The notes: generated from the sequence alone by a model not told the origin. A DNA stretch of 64,000 nt from Planctomycetaceae bacterium (GCA_021732975.1 JAKFWC010000023.1:124001-188000); one strand, 5' to 3'. Positions 10,222 through 20,853 are shown, counted from the stretch's first letter. Numbers and translations: made by a program.

Positions 10222-11292
10222 TTAAGCCGCGAGCTTAGCTTTTTGCGGTTTCAGCAGCGATGCCAGATGCCGCACCAGGTGCTGTTCCCCCGCCACGAAT
10301 TCAGTCGCAATCTCCACTGCCCAGATATGCGCTGCGAGCGGGTGATCGGTCGGGATTTTCACGAGGTCTTTCAGCGTTGTCGCGAACTCGGAGACGGAGT
10401 GTGCCGCGCTCCATTCAGCCAGTCCATCGAGATCGGCCCGACTGTAGTGGTGATGATCGGGAAACGTCTTCAGTTCCCCGTCCATGCCAAGATCATTCAA
10501 CGTCCGACGGAAGCCGTCCGGATTGCCGATGCCGCAGAACGCTGCCCAGCGTTGATGCGATCCACGAGCTTGCCGCGCTTCTCCCAGGGCATTCATCAAC
10601 CGCTTCGGAGTGAACCGCATGGCGATGTGCTCGTCGACGCCACGAACCAGCGCGATGCGAGTCCGCAGTTCGTGCAGGATATCTTCGGTGACCTGATCGG
10701 CCCGCGTGATGATCACGACATCGGCCCGCTTCAATGCGGACAACACTTCACGCAACAACCCACGCGGCAACAGATGGCCATATCCCCACGGTTGCAGCGC
10801 GTCGATGAGGACCACATCCAGATCGCGCGCGAGCCGCCGGTGTTGAAAGCCGTCATCGAGGACGAGGGCATCGCAGCGGTGTAGACTGATCGCCTTCGCG
10901 GCACCAGCGACACGGTCGCGCATTGCCACTTGGGCGACGCCGGGACACAACCGTTCCAGAACGAGCGATTCGTCGTTGGTTGCCCCGTCCAGACTGCGAT
11001 ATCCGCGACTGAGAATACCCGGCCGATATCCGGCGTGCTGCAATCGCTGGGCGAACCAGGCGACGAGCGGTGTCTTGCCGGTGCCGCCGGTCGTGATGTT
11101 GCCGATGCTGATCACCGGACAGTCGACACGATGCGTTTTGAGCCAGCCGTGATCGTAGGCCGCATTCCGCAGCGTCATCCCGGCGGTATAGCCCCAGGAC
11201 GCGACACGACACGCGGACCGCAACGCCGTGGGAATGATCCCACGGCGGCGGCCGGATAAGACATCGATCGCGAATTGCTCGTCCATGAGCAT
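10222..11292 (-). CDS. lpxK: Tetraacyldisaccharide 4'-kinase
   Basis: A 356-residue enzyme that phosphorylates the 4' position of the lipid A disaccharide precursor at the inner membrane. The Walker A signature is clear (SIGNITTGGTGKTPLVAWFA, around residue 65-80), followed by LSRGYR and the LDDGFQHRRLARDLDVVLID block typical of LpxK. Length is normal. It lies 51 bases downstream of the isocitrate dehydrogenase gene on the same strand; a hairpin repeat fills that gap and the ribosome site is poor, so translation may depend on the hairpin. Two in-frame ATGs at the start (11292 and 11286) cannot be separated. Together with lpxB at 15186 it indicates that this organism makes lipid A. Confidence 0.92.
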   Translation of the reverse strand: MLMDEQFAIDVLSGRRRGIIPTALRSACRVASWGYTAGMTLRNAAYDHGWLKTHRVDCPVISIGNITTGGTGKTPLVAWFAQRLQHAGYRPGILSRGYRSLDGATNDESLVLERLCPGVAQVAMRDRVAGAAKAISLHRCDALVLDDGFQHRRLARDLDVVLIDALQPWGYGHLLPRGLLREVLSALKRADVVIITRADQVTEDILHELRTRIALVRGVDEHIAMRFTPKRLMNALGEARQARGSHQRWAAFCGIGNPDGFRRTLNDLGMDGELKTFPDHHHYSRADLDGLAEWSAAHSVSEFATTLKDLVKIPTDHPLAAHIWAVEIATEFVAGEQHLVRHLASLLKPQKAKLAA

Positions 11293-11302
11293 GGAGCCGA
11301 TC

Positions 11303-11336
11303 GAAGAGACCCACGGTTCTGAAACCGTGGGCTTCC
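11303..11336. repeat. GAAGAGACCCA-family hairpin (copy 2), between icd and lpxK
   Basis: The stem CCCACGGTTT / AAACCGTGGG has a tight TCTG-type loop, flanked by GAAGAGA and CTTCC exactly as in the other copies. Unlike the others it lies between two co-directional genes, about 10 bases before the lpxK start. It could therefore act as a partial terminator or block lpxK translation rather than simply end transcripts. Confidence 0.75.
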
Positions 11337-11343
11337 TGGGAAA

Positions 11344-12513
<1,170 letters not shown>

Positions 12514-12744
12514 GCGGGAAGGCTTCTGCTAGCGGTGTTTGCGGCCATCGTCGCGGCAACAAACCAGCGTCGCCACGGGAACCGAAACTGTAACGTATCA
12601 GCGAGTTCCGAACAACGGCAGGAGTTGGCCCGGATGACGACCGTGACGGGACGAAAATCCCTCGCGTTCTTGATGAGCGGCGTGGGCACGGATTACGCTG
12701 TCCTCGAAATATGACGATGGTCTGATCTTCAGGATAAACCCACA

Positions 12745-13980
12745 ATGCCGGTGCGTTGCTTCACACTCGGTTGGTTGTTCTTCGCCATGACAACCGTTGT
12801 TTCGGCTGCGGAGCCGTGGCCACAGTGGCGGGGACCGCATGGGGACGGACACGTAACGGAGACCGTCCCGCCGCTGGCCTGGTCGGCGAACAACCTGACA
12901 TGGAAGGTCGCGCTTCCGGGGAACGGGCAATCGTCGCCGGTGATCTGGGATGACCGCATTTTTCTGACCAGTTACGAAAACCTTGGTGCCGAGCGGTTGG
13001 TGTTTGCTCTCGATCGGGCCACCGGCAAACTGCTCTGGAAGCAGACCGCATGGACGGGAACCCCCGAGCCGTCACATAAGATGAACGGCTGGGCGTCGGC
13101 CACCTGTGCGACCGACGGCGAGCGGGTGTATGCGTTCTTCGGTCGCGGCGGCGGACTGTTCTGCTATTCGCGCGATGGAGAAAAATTGTGGGACTTGCCG
13201 CTCGGTGAATTTGCCGGGCCGTGGGGGACTGCCGCGTGTCCCATTCTGACGGAGAGTCTCGTCATTCAAAACTGTGATGCCGAAGGGGACGCGAAGCTCA
13301 TCGGGGTCGATAAGTTCACCGGGAAAATCGTCTGGTCGACGCCGCGGGAGAATCAGCGCGGATGGAGTACGCCGCTGTTGATTCCTTTCAATGGGAAGCT
13401 GCAGGCGGTGCTCAACGGTCACACCGGCACCCGCAGTTACGATGCGGAAACCGGCAAAGAACTTTGGTTTTGTCCCGGCTACAACGGCCGCGGTGAACCC
13501 ACGGTCACGCCGAACGCGGCGGGCCATCTGTTCGTGGTAAATGGACTTACGGGGGATATCTACGCGATCCGCAATGGCGGTTCGGGCAACGTCGGGCAGA
13601 CACATCGCCTGTGGCACACACCGCGGAAATCGGGACGCGATCTTCCCTCCCCCGCCGTGGTGGGATCGCATCTGCTGGTGATGGCGATGAAAGGCATTCT
13701 CACGAGTTACAACACGGCCGATGGAGCCGTGGAATGGGAAGAACGCATCGGCAGCAATTTTTCGGCGTCTCCCGTGGTCGCTAACGGCAAAGCGCTGTTC
13801 GTTTCCGAAGACGGTGAAGCGGTCGTCGTTGATCCGGCGGCATCGCAACGGGTGGTGCGACGGAACAACGTCAGTCCCGCTCAGGACGAAATCTTCCGTG
13901 CTTCACTCACGGCCCATGACGGGGAATGGCTGCTGCGGTCCGACAAAACCCTCTTCTGCATCGGTCGCGGCAAGCCCTGA
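12745..13980 (+). CDS. Secreted PQQ-like beta-propeller protein
   Basis: A 411-residue exported protein: signal peptide MPVRCFTLGWLFFAMTTVVSA, then the planctomycete-typical AEPWPQWRGPHGDG opening, then repeated beta-propeller blades with tryptophan-docking motifs (ALDRATGKLLWKQTA, GVDKFTGKIVWSTP, SYDAETGKELWFCPG, SYNTADGAVEWEERIG). Such proteins resemble quinoprotein dehydrogenases, but the PQQ-binding and calcium residues cannot be confirmed here, and many relatives are not dehydrogenases. Probably periplasmic. It lies 138 bases before the voltage-sensor-like gene on the same strand. Confidence 0.8.
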   Translation: MPVRCFTLGWLFFAMTTVVSAAEPWPQWRGPHGDGHVTETVPPLAWSANNLTWKVALPGNGQSSPVIWDDRIFLTSYENLGAERLVFALDRATGKLLWKQTAWTGTPEPSHKMNGWASATCATDGERVYAFFGRGGGLFCYSRDGEKLWDLPLGEFAGPWGTAACPILTESLVIQNCDAEGDAKLIGVDKFTGKIVWSTPRENQRGWSTPLLIPFNGKLQAVLNGHTGTRSYDAETGKELWFCPGYNGRGEPTVTPNAAGHLFVVNGLTGDIYAIRNGGSGNVGQTHRLWHTPRKSGRDLPSPAVVGSHLLVMAMKGILTSYNTADGAVEWEERIGSNFSASPVVANGKALFVSEDGEAVVVDPAASQRVVRRNNVSPAQDEIFRASLTAHDGEWLLRSDKTLFCIGRGKP

Positions 13981-14118
13981 AACTGCCATTCCCCATCCGT
14001 GATGTTTCCGAGAAAATGAATCCGAATGCCCAATGGCAACGTTCTTCATCGTGCCGGGTGGGGGCCAGGTGGGAATGATCTCGATGGCGGCAAGATGCCG
14101 TCCTGCAGGAGGCCGCGG

Positions 14119-15087
14119 ATGGAAACCGATGTGAAGACCGAGTCGGCATCCGACGAACCGACAGTCCTGTCCATCAATGAACTTGGGAAATCGCCACCGT
14201 TGCTTCCTTCGGAAGCGTGGTCCGCGTTCCTGTTCTTTCTCTCGCTGATCTGGCTGCTCGCCGTCGGCGGGGCGCTCCACATTTTTGAGAGTAACAGCGG
14301 TGTCCTCGAAAGTCGTCGAGACATTTTATTGTTTACCGGTTGTGCCGCCACGACGGCGGTGTTGTGGCTCGTCTTTCTTTACGATGTGGCGCAGCGACTG
14401 GCGTCCGGAGCAAGAAACAAAGCTGCGACGATACTGTGCACTCTGTTGCCCGCATTGCGATTGGGCTTGCGCGATCCGCAAACGGCATCACATTTGTGGC
14501 TCCCCCGAATGGGGTGGCAGCGCGTTGATCAAACGCTGAATTCACGCGTGGAAACGGCACTTCGCGGGCCGATGTTGATCGTCTCGCTCGCCGTGCTGCC
14601 GTTGCTCACTGGTGAATATCTCGCTGCGGATTACCTCGAAAAGCAGCCAGGGCTGAAGCAAGCCGCGGTTGTTGCCACGGCGATCATCTGGTGGGCGTTC
14701 ACCTTCGAGTTCATTCTGATGATCTCGATCACTGACAAGAAACTGAAATACGTCAAGGAACACTGGCTCGACCTGGTGATCATTCTGTTGCCGTTGATCG
14801 CTTTCCTGCGAGTGTTGCGGCTCAGTCGGATCGCGAGGTTGCAGCAACTGACGAAGACCTCGCGCGTGTTTCGCTTCCGTGGCGTTGCGATGAAGACGTA
14901 TCGCGCGTTGCTGCTCATCGACGCCGTTTCGCGGTTGATTCAGGGATCGCCCGAGAAGCGATTGGTCAAACTGCGACAGCGGTTAGCCGATCAGGAAGCC
15001 GAACTCGCGACGTTGCGGAATGAAATTGCCGCGCTGGAAACGCAACTCACACCAGCGGTCGAATCCCTCGCCGTCCGAAGTGCGTAA
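14119..15087 (+). CDS. Voltage-sensor-like membrane protein with C-terminal coiled coil
   Basis: The start is taken at 14119 because a perfect AGGAGG lies 7 bases upstream; the longer frame from 14026 has no such site. The 322-residue product has about five hydrophobic segments. The last resembles an S4-type voltage sensor: basic residues spaced every three in FLRVLRLSRIARLQQL, after WLDLVIILLPLIA. The C-terminal ~45 residues form a heptad-rich coiled coil (LRQRLADQEAELATLRNEIA) likely to drive oligomerisation. I see no pore loop or potassium selectivity filter (TxGYG), so it is not a normal channel. It may be a voltage-sensor-only protein or a structural relative. Confidence 0.65.
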   Translation: METDVKTESASDEPTVLSINELGKSPPLLPSEAWSAFLFFLSLIWLLAVGGALHIFESNSGVLESRRDILLFTGCAATTAVLWLVFLYDVAQRLASGARNKAATILCTLLPALRLGLRDPQTASHLWLPRMGWQRVDQTLNSRVETALRGPMLIVSLAVLPLLTGEYLAADYLEKQPGLKQAAVVATAIIWWAFTFEFILMISITDKKLKYVKEHWLDLVIILLPLIAFLRVLRLSRIARLQQLTKTSRVFRFRGVAMKTYRALLLIDAVSRLIQGSPEKRLVKLRQRLADQEAELATLRNEIAALETQLTPAVESLAVRSA

Positions 15088-15100
15088 TACGTCCATTTAT

Positions 15101-15175
15101 CCTCGTTGTCCGCAACGAGGGACGCAACAAAGAACATTGCGTGCAAGCCCCCCCGGTTGAAGACAACCGGGGGCG
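15101..15175. terminator. Two tandem hairpins between convergent genes
   Basis: The first hairpin is CCTCGTTG-TCCG-CAACGAGG (15101-15120), with eight perfect pairs. The second, at about 15148-15175, is CCCCCGGTT / AACCGGGGG. They lie in the gap between the stops of the voltage-sensor-like gene (+) and lpxB (-), so they probably terminate transcripts from both sides. Neither has a long T-run. Confidence 0.65.
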
Positions 15176-15185
15176 AAATGGGCAT

Positions 15186-16352
15186 TCACGCCGCGCGATT
15201 CTTCGCCACCGCATCCGTCAACCGCGACAGAATCACTTCAGCCGCCCGGCCGGTGGCTCCAACGGCTCCCACCTGACGGCGGATCGTGGCCATTTCCATC
15301 CGTGTTTCCGCCAACGTTTCCGGATGCGATAGCCACCGGTCCAGGTTTGCCGTCACCCCCGCGATCGCCGGTTCCGTGCGACCCACGCTGAGATGTTCGG
15401 GGAGAATGGCCCGGTTCGCGATCAGGTTCGGCAGCGACAGATGCTTGACCGTGACCAGCATCTTACCGACGAGATACGTAAACCATGTCGTGCGATACAG
15501 CACCGTGGCTGGAGTTCCACGGGCCAGCATTTCGAGGCTGACCGAACCGGAGACCATCAGTGCACAATCGCCGAGTTGGATGATCTCGGGAGTCTTGCCG
15601 ACGAAGAACGAGATCGGGAGCCGCAGCCCGGATTTCCGGTACAGATCCTGGCAAAACTGCCGCTGCGATTCCTTGTAGTTCGCGACGAGAAACTGCACGT
15701 TCGGATGCCGTTCGGTCAACCGACGGGCCGCTTCCAGCATCAGTGGCCAATTGCCGGTGACTTCGTGCCCTCTCGACCCGGGCAGCAGTGCGACCGTCGG
15801 CCCCCGTTCGGACCGCCATTCCCGCATGAAGGACTCGTCGAGCGGATGCTGCGTCACCTCGTCGAAAAACGGATGTCCGACATACAGGACCGGAACCTTT
15901 TTGAGGGCATACCATTCCGCTTCGAACGGCAAGCCGGAAAGGACTAAGTCAATGTATTTGCGGACTTTACGGATTCGCCAGGATGCCCAGGCCCAAAGTT
16001 GCGGCGGCAGATAATAGACGACCGGGATGCCGTGTTTCTTCGCCGCGCGGGCAATCCACCAGTTGAAACCGGGGAAATCGATGAGAACCACGAGATCGGG
16101 CTTATGCCGCGCGAAGTAATCGCGCCCAAGAGCGACCACCTGAAAGAACTGCCAGATCTTCGGCAGGACTTCCAGAATGCCCATGACCGCGAGGTTAGTG
16201 AGGGGATAGAGGATCTGGCATCCGGATTGCTCCATTCGCGGACCACCGAAGCCGGAAACACGCATGTTCGGTTGCCGCCGCCGCAATTCGTCGATCAGCA
16301 ACGCCGCATGTTGGTCGCCGCTGGGTTCGCCGACGGAAAAGAAGACGTGCAT
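15186..16352 (-). CDS. lpxB: Lipid-A-disaccharide synthase
   Basis: A 388-residue GT19 glycosyltransferase that joins UDP-2,3-diacylglucosamine and lipid X to form the lipid A disaccharide at the inner membrane. The N terminus MHVFFSVGEPSGDQHAALLI is the family signature and supports the ATG at 16352; an in-frame GTG at 16379 would add nine residues. Further marks are VVLIDFPGFNWWIARAAKK, PPQLWAWASWRIRKVRK, ALLPGSRGHEVTGNWPLM and the sugar-nucleotide region ALMVSGSVSLEMLARGTP. It is not linked to other lpx genes except lpxK 4 kb away. The last residues (AVAKNRAA) vary within the family. Confidence 0.95.
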   Translation of the reverse strand: MHVFFSVGEPSGDQHAALLIDELRRRQPNMRVSGFGGPRMEQSGCQILYPLTNLAVMGILEVLPKIWQFFQVVALGRDYFARHKPDLVVLIDFPGFNWWIARAAKKHGIPVVYYLPPQLWAWASWRIRKVRKYIDLVLSGLPFEAEWYALKKVPVLYVGHPFFDEVTQHPLDESFMREWRSERGPTVALLPGSRGHEVTGNWPLMLEAARRLTERHPNVQFLVANYKESQRQFCQDLYRKSGLRLPISFFVGKTPEIIQLGDCALMVSGSVSLEMLARGTPATVLYRTTWFTYLVGKMLVTVKHLSLPNLIANRAILPEHLSVGRTEPAIAGVTANLDRWLSHPETLAETRMEMATIRRQVGAVGATGRAAEVILSRLTDAVAKNRAA

Positions 16353-16719
16353 GCGATTGACGCTCGAGTGGGAGATCACGCCGAAGGTGACAAAGAGTCA
16401 CTTACAGTGGACTCGGCGGGAGGTTTCCGTGCCTCAATCACATCGCAGATGCCGCTTTTTTGGTCAAGATCAATCCCGATTTGAGACACTGCGTCTGGCG
16501 GCACATGTGTTCAAAGTTCACGTTGCAAATCGTTTTATGACAGGGACTTCAGGAAAAATCACGACAATCATGACTGTTTTAATCACAAATCTGAAATCTT
16601 TGTTGATTCCCTCGCACACATTTCGTGAAGAAATGGTTAAGTCGGTGTAAGCGCTGGCGCATGTTTGTCAGTGCGGTCGAGTCATTCGGCGGATGATGCC
16701 GCCATAGAGGGGAACGTCT
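16353..16719. other. Intergenic region upstream of the prepilin-like gene
   Basis: This 367-base divergent gap has an AT-richer block (about 16550-16640) likely to hold the promoters of lpxB and the prepilin-like gene. A small hairpin GGCGG-ATGATG-CCGCC lies at 16688-16703, just before the ribosome site GAGGGGA (16707-16713). I see no gene in it. Confidence 0.5.
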
Positions 16720-17787
16720 GTGAAGTTTTCTGGATTGCTTCGTCGTCGCTCTGGATTCACGTTGATCGAGCTGCTGGTCGTGATCGCGATCATTGCCATC
16801 TTGATCGCACTCCTCTTGCCAGCCGTCCAACAGGCGCGGGAAGCCGCCCGGCGGACGCAATGCAAGAACAACGTCAAGCAACTGGGCTTGGCCTTGCACA
16901 ACTATCACGACACCTTCCTCGTCTTCCCTCCCGGGGCCGTGCTCAATACTTCGGTGGCCAGTGCGCCACATCAGGGCTGGGGCTGGAATACGATGTGCCT
17001 GCCTTACATGGATCAGGCCCCGCTCTACAACCTGATTAATTTCTCGAATTCACTGCAAGTCGCTGTCACCGCCCAGACTACCGGCAGCCCTACCGTCCAG
17101 ACGGCGTCGGTGAAAATCGGTGCTCTGCGATGTCCGTCCGATGTCGGTTCCGACGTGGTGACCTATGTGGACATCTCGCCGACGGTCGGGGCCGCCGGAG
17201 TCACCACAGCTCCAACGAACCAGTTCGGCCGTTCGAATTATCTCGGTGTCGCGGGATGGTACAACAACGCCGGCACGGTGACGGGCCTGTACACGGGTGT
17301 GAACTTCACCACGACGACATTCCGCGGAATTTTTGGACCGAATTCCCGCATGGGGATCCGTGACATGACCGACGGAACCTCGAACTCCATCGTTGTCGGC
17401 GAACGCTATACACCGAATGCCGGCGGACAAGCTTCGGTGAACCAGCCGATCGGCCACGGCGTTTGGATCGCAGCTCCGAATGTCTACATCGACGGAATGA
17501 CATCGATCCTCGGCGATACTGCTGCTCAAATCAATCTCGCCGCCAACAACACCGCTCCCGGACAAATGGCTTGCGCTGCACCCGGAACGGCGTCATATAA
17601 GTTGAACGGAAATAACACCAGCGCGGCTCCGCGCGGTCAGACGGCCGGGTTCGGCAGCCTCCACACGGGGGGCTGTCACTTCCTGATCGGTGACGGCACC
17701 GTTCGTTTCATCAGCGAAAACATCGACACGACGATCTATCGCAATCTCGGTACGGTCAACGACGGCAATCCGATCGGCGAGTTCTAA
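16720..17787 (+). CDS. DUF1559 protein with type IV prepilin-like N terminus
   Basis: A 355-residue protein starting at GTG (16720) after a GAGGGGA site. Residues 1-45 are a prepilin/pseudopilin leader: basic [20 protein letters not shown], with cleavage expected between G12 and F13 and glutamate at mature position 5. The characteristic [20 protein letters not shown] helix of the planctomycete DUF1559 family follows. The C-terminal part holds [15 protein letters not shown] and [20 protein letters not shown], also family marks. Planctomycetes carry dozens to hundreds of these; they are thought to be exported by a type II secretion or pilus-like system and to act at the surface, but the function is unproven. 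It ends 30 bases before a strong terminator. Confidence 0.92.
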   Translation: MKFSGLLRRRSGFTLIELLVVIAIIAILIALLLPAVQQAREAARRTQCKNNVKQLGLALHNYHDTFLVFPPGAVLNTSVASAPHQGWGWNTMCLPYMDQAPLYNLINFSNSLQVAVTAQTTGSPTVQTASVKIGALRCPSDVGSDVVTYVDISPTVGAAGVTTAPTNQFGRSNYLGVAGWYNNAGTVTGLYTGVNFTTTTFRGIFGPNSRMGIRDMTDGTSNSIVVGERYTPNAGGQASVNQPIGHGVWIAAPNVYIDGMTSILGDTAAQINLAANNTAPGQMACAAPGTASYKLNGNNTSAAPRGQTAGFGSLHTGGCHFLIGDGTVRFISENIDTTIYRNLGTVNDGNPIGEF

Positions 17788-17817
17788 TCTCCGCTCGGTG
17801 ATATTCATGACAAACGG

Positions 17818-17852
17818 AAACCCAGCCAATGCTTTGGCTGGGTTTCTTTTTT
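17818..17852. terminator. Rho-independent terminator, likely bidirectional
   Basis: The perfect stem AAACCCAGCCA / TGGCTGGGTTT with a short loop is followed by CTTTTTT on the plus strand. It ends the DUF1559 gene. Convergent nadK ends at 17901, so it may serve both. Confidence 0.9.
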
Positions 17853-17900
17853 GAACAACGCAAACGGTGGGATTCTGCGAAGCGCAAGTGGAGACGGAAG

Positions 17901-18752
17901 TCAATTCCCATAGCGCGGTTGGCCGCCCCAACCGAGTTTCTCGTGAAGCGTGCCGTAAAAACTGCAATCGGGGAGACGGGCGAGTTGAAACGAGACCGGT
18001 GCGCGGCGAATCTCGATCCGATCCCCGGCCCGCAACGGCCGACGGATCTGTCCGTCAATCACCAGCATCACGCCTTCGGCCGGGTCCGGCAAGCTCAGTG
18101 TGTACACGCAGTCCGCGCGATCGACCAGCGGGCGATTCGTCAGCGTGTGTGCACATACGGGCGTGATCACGAACGCTTGCAAATCATGCTTGAGAATCGG
18201 CCCCCCCGCCGCCAGATTGTGGGCCGTCGAACCGATGGGCGTGCTGACGATCAAGCCATCGCCGCTGTAGGTGGAGACCCGTTCGCCATCGATGGCCAGA
18301 TCGATCTGGACGAGCTGCAAGGATCCCGCTGAGAGAACTGCGGCTTCGTTCAAACCGACATCGATTTCGGAAGTTCCGTCGGCCCGCAGCAACCGGCATT
18401 CAAACATCAGATGATGAATGATCTTGTAGCCCCGCCGCACAATCTGCGGGAGTTGTTGCTGGAATTCGAGCGGCGACAACTCGGCGAGGAAACCCAAGCG
18501 GCCAAGATTGACGCCGAGAATCGGCCGTTGCCTTTGTCCGAGCTTACGGCATGTCCGCAGTATTGTGCCGTCGCCACCAAGGACCACGACCAACTCAAAC
18601 GGCAACGTCGGATCAACGCCGTCGGTCGAGGTCACCCCGACCAGTTGCAGCATGGGTTCATTCGGGCCGCGCGCTACCAATTCGTCGACAATCCGCTGTA
18701 CGCGCTCGCCATCGTCGCGCGTGACCACCAGCATCGACAACGGAGAGGACAT
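17901..18752 (-). CDS. nadK: NAD kinase
   Basis: A 283-residue ATP-NAD kinase that makes NADP from NAD. The glycine-rich GGDGT motif is at residues 59-63 (VVVLGGDGTILRTCRKL), followed by LGVNLGRLGFLAE and the NAD-binding conserved region YSGDGLIVSTPIGSTAHNLA with AGGPI. Length is typical. It is a stand-alone gene upstream of the DUF1559 terminator and follows the creatininase-family gene on the same strand by 65 bases, with no functional link evident. Confidence 0.95.
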   Translation of the reverse strand: MSSPLSMLVVTRDDGERVQRIVDELVARGPNEPMLQLVGVTSTDGVDPTLPFELVVVLGGDGTILRTCRKLGQRQRPILGVNLGRLGFLAELSPLEFQQQLPQIVRRGYKIIHHLMFECRLLRADGTSEIDVGLNEAAVLSAGSLQLVQIDLAIDGERVSTYSGDGLIVSTPIGSTAHNLAAGGPILKHDLQAFVITPVCAHTLTNRPLVDRADCVYTLSLPDPAEGVMLVIDGQIRRPLRAGDRIEIRRAPVSFQLARLPDCSFYGTLHEKLGWGGQPRYGN

Positions 18753-18817
18753 GCAACCTGACCTTCATCAAAACATTTCGTTCATCGTAACGCGAACATC
18801 GGTGAATGCGATGTTCG

Positions 18818-19642
18818 CTACCACTGAATCTGCGATTGGACCGGATGGGTGTGCATGTCGCCACGTTTTTCGATGGGCCAGGCGATAAGTTCGTCGACGA
18901 GTTTCACGAGGCCGTTGACCGCCGCTTCGAAGATGATTTTGCCTTTCTCCGCGGTCCCCTTCGTGGCGTCGCCGTGGACGCCGGTTTTGGTCCAGCGACC
19001 CCAGTAATCATTGAACCGCACGAAATAATTCATCGTGCTATCGCTGCTGACGAACTCACCCATGCGGTCATCATCTTTCACGGCCTTGTCCATCTGCACG
19101 CGATCCCCGGCGAGATACAGATACAACGACGTTTCAAACTCATCCGCATGCGCAATGACTTTCGACTCACGAACTTTCTCGAACGCTTCCAGCAGGAACC
19201 AAAAATAGGTCGTCGCGAAGCAGAGTGAGTTCGTTTCCAGCACCGTTTTCCGCGCGATGAGATCAATCAACGGCGCGTTCGATCCGTGCCCATTGACGAG
19301 CAGAATCTTCTGGAACCCGTGGTACGCCACGCTCTTGGTGATGTTGAGGCCGAAGTTCACGAAGACATCCGGTTCGATGTGAATCGTGCCGGGGAAATCG
19401 ATGTGGTGCCGGTTCAATCCGTACGAAATCGGTGGCAGGACGAGTACCTTGTCCGGCACGCGGCGACCGACTTCGAGACAGACCGACTCGGCGAGGAACA
19501 CGTCGACATCGAGCGGCAGATGATGCCCGTGCTGTTCGGTCGACCCGGTCGGCAGAATGATCAGCTTCTGCATGCCGATGGCGTCATTCATCTCCGGCCA
19601 GGTGAGGCGGTTGTAGCGGTATTCGGTCGCGGCTCGGGACAT
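18818..19642 (-). CDS. Creatininase-family metal amidohydrolase
   Basis: From the ATG at 19642 it is 274 residues. The family signature ILPTGSTEQHGHHLPLDVDV is near the N terminus, giving metal ligands E36, H38 and D47; NGHGSNAPLI and the later HADEFETSLYLY supply further conserved residues. Members hydrolyse amide rings or formamides (creatinine, FAPy in riboflavin/F420 routes, mycofactocin precursor), so the substrate is open. The next gene upstream on this strand (19816) and the one beyond (20983) form a co-directional trio of small-molecule enzymes, suggesting a shared catabolic route. An in-frame TTG at 19654 is a weaker start. Confidence 0.85.
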   Translation of the reverse strand: MSRAATEYRYNRLTWPEMNDAIGMQKLIILPTGSTEQHGHHLPLDVDVFLAESVCLEVGRRVPDKVLVLPPISYGLNRHHIDFPGTIHIEPDVFVNFGLNITKSVAYHGFQKILLVNGHGSNAPLIDLIARKTVLETNSLCFATTYFWFLLEAFEKVRESKVIAHADEFETSLYLYLAGDRVQMDKAVKDDDRMGEFVSSDSTMNYFVRFNDYWGRWTKTGVHGDATKGTAEKGKIIFEAAVNGLVKLVDELIAWPIEKRGDMHTHPVQSQIQW

Positions 19643-19672
19643 GGTGAGTTCCAAAGGAGTCGGTGGGAGAAG

Positions 19673-19813
19673 AAATGACGAATGAGGAATGCAGAATGAT
19701 GAGTTAAGACCACGGATTCGTCATTCAACGATTGTTACTCATCATTGCTGATCCCGTTGTTTGCGCTGCGGGTTGATTTCGTTCGACATTCTTCATTCTG
19801 CATTCCTCATTTT
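19673..19813. repeat. Long inverted repeat, GAGGAATGCAGAATG family
   Basis: The left arm (19673-19703) contains ATGAGGAATGCAGAATGATG and the right arm (19787-19813) contains CATTCTTCATTCTGCATTCC: near-perfect reverse complements about 80 bases apart. An extra direct-like ATTCGTCATTCAACG sits in the spacer. The element fills the gap between the M14-family gene and the creatininase-family gene, which point the same way. Confidence 0.8.
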
Positions 19814-19815
19814 CT

Positions 19816-20853
19816 CTACCGCGGCCACGGTTGCTCTTCGCCCACGCATGCAATGAACTGCCCTTGTCGCACGCGGGCACCCCAGGCGGTGCCGACGATG
19901 ATTCCATCGAGCGGAGCGGTCACCGGCCACGCAGGTTCGTCGATGCGTTGGAAGTCGTGCAGCCGACCGACCACGGTTCCCTTTTTCACGCGGGTACCGC
20001 AGCGGACGACTTCCTCGTAGTGTCCATCGAACGGCGCGGGGACGTAGCACTCGAAGTCGACAATCGCGGCACATTTCTGCGTGCCGTCGGCGTGGTGACC
20101 GATCGGTTGAATGTCGCCTCGCAGTTGACCGTGGCGAATGGCCGCGGCGAGGACACCTTGTTTACCGTAACGGACACCGGCTTCGAGAACCGCTTCGCCC
20201 CAGCCAAGCTCGGTTCCCACGGTGATCTTGCCGAGCCGTTCGGCCTCACTCGTCAGCAATCCCGGCGTGCGGTTCTGATAGATCATGATCAGCGGGCAAC
20301 CGAACCACCGCGCGGTCTCGGCGATCGCAGCGGCTTGAGTGGGATCGTCGATGGGATGAAAGCTCGAACAAATATCGAAGCGGATCTGATTTCCACCGGA
20401 ATGGAGATCGAGCACGATATGCACATGCGGCCAAATCGAGGTGCGGATGAAGGCCGCCAGACGATGTGTGATGCCGGTCAATCCCGGGCGTGAACCGGCG
20501 CCGTCGATGAACGCACGGTTGAGGTTCACGTCATCGGCACCGACGCTGTCGCGCGTGCCGGTGCGGAAGGCCTGCACATTCAACACGGGGATGAAGATCA
20601 AGCGGCCGAGGACATTTTTCGTATCGACTTCGTGCAGAATCTGCTTGATCGCCGTCGGGCCTTCGTACTCATTGCCGTGCGTCGAACCGATAGCGACCAA
20701 CCCCTTCCCCGGTTGCGCCTGCGGACCGACGATCACGGTGATGGGGATGAGTTGCGTTCCCCACATGGTGTCGTGTTCGAGCGCGACCCAGTAATCGCGC
20801 CGGCCGGGGGAGTCGAAGTCAATGTTGTGCGGTTGAACGACAACGCGGGGCAT
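19816..20853 (-). CDS. Succinylglutamate desuccinylase/aspartoacylase-like (M14 family)
   Basis: A 345-residue zinc hydrolase of the AstE/AspA group. The zinc ligands are seen as H59 and E62 in GSTHGNEYEGP and H151 in VLDLHSGGNQ; a candidate general base lies in VGTELGWGE. The C-terminal ~90 residues look like a small beta domain of the biotinyl-like type often found in this subgroup (VKKGTVVGRLHDF, PLDGIIVGTAWGARVRQG). It should deacylate an N-acyl amino acid or similar amide in the cytoplasm. Long inverted repeats separate it from both neighbours. In planctomycetes such genes often sit near enolase-superfamily and creatininase-family genes, as here. Confidence 0.85.
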   Translation of the reverse strand: MPRVVVQPHNIDFDSPGRRDYWVALEHDTMWGTQLIPITVIVGPQAQPGKGLVAIGSTHGNEYEGPTAIKQILHEVDTKNVLGRLIFIPVLNVQAFRTGTRDSVGADDVNLNRAFIDGAGSRPGLTGITHRLAAFIRTSIWPHVHIVLDLHSGGNQIRFDICSSFHPIDDPTQAAAIAETARWFGCPLIMIYQNRTPGLLTSEAERLGKITVGTELGWGEAVLEAGVRYGKQGVLAAAIRHGQLRGDIQPIGHHADGTQKCAAIVDFECYVPAPFDGHYEEVVRCGTRVKKGTVVGRLHDFQRIDEPAWPVTAPLDGIIVGTAWGARVRQGQFIACVGEEQPWPR

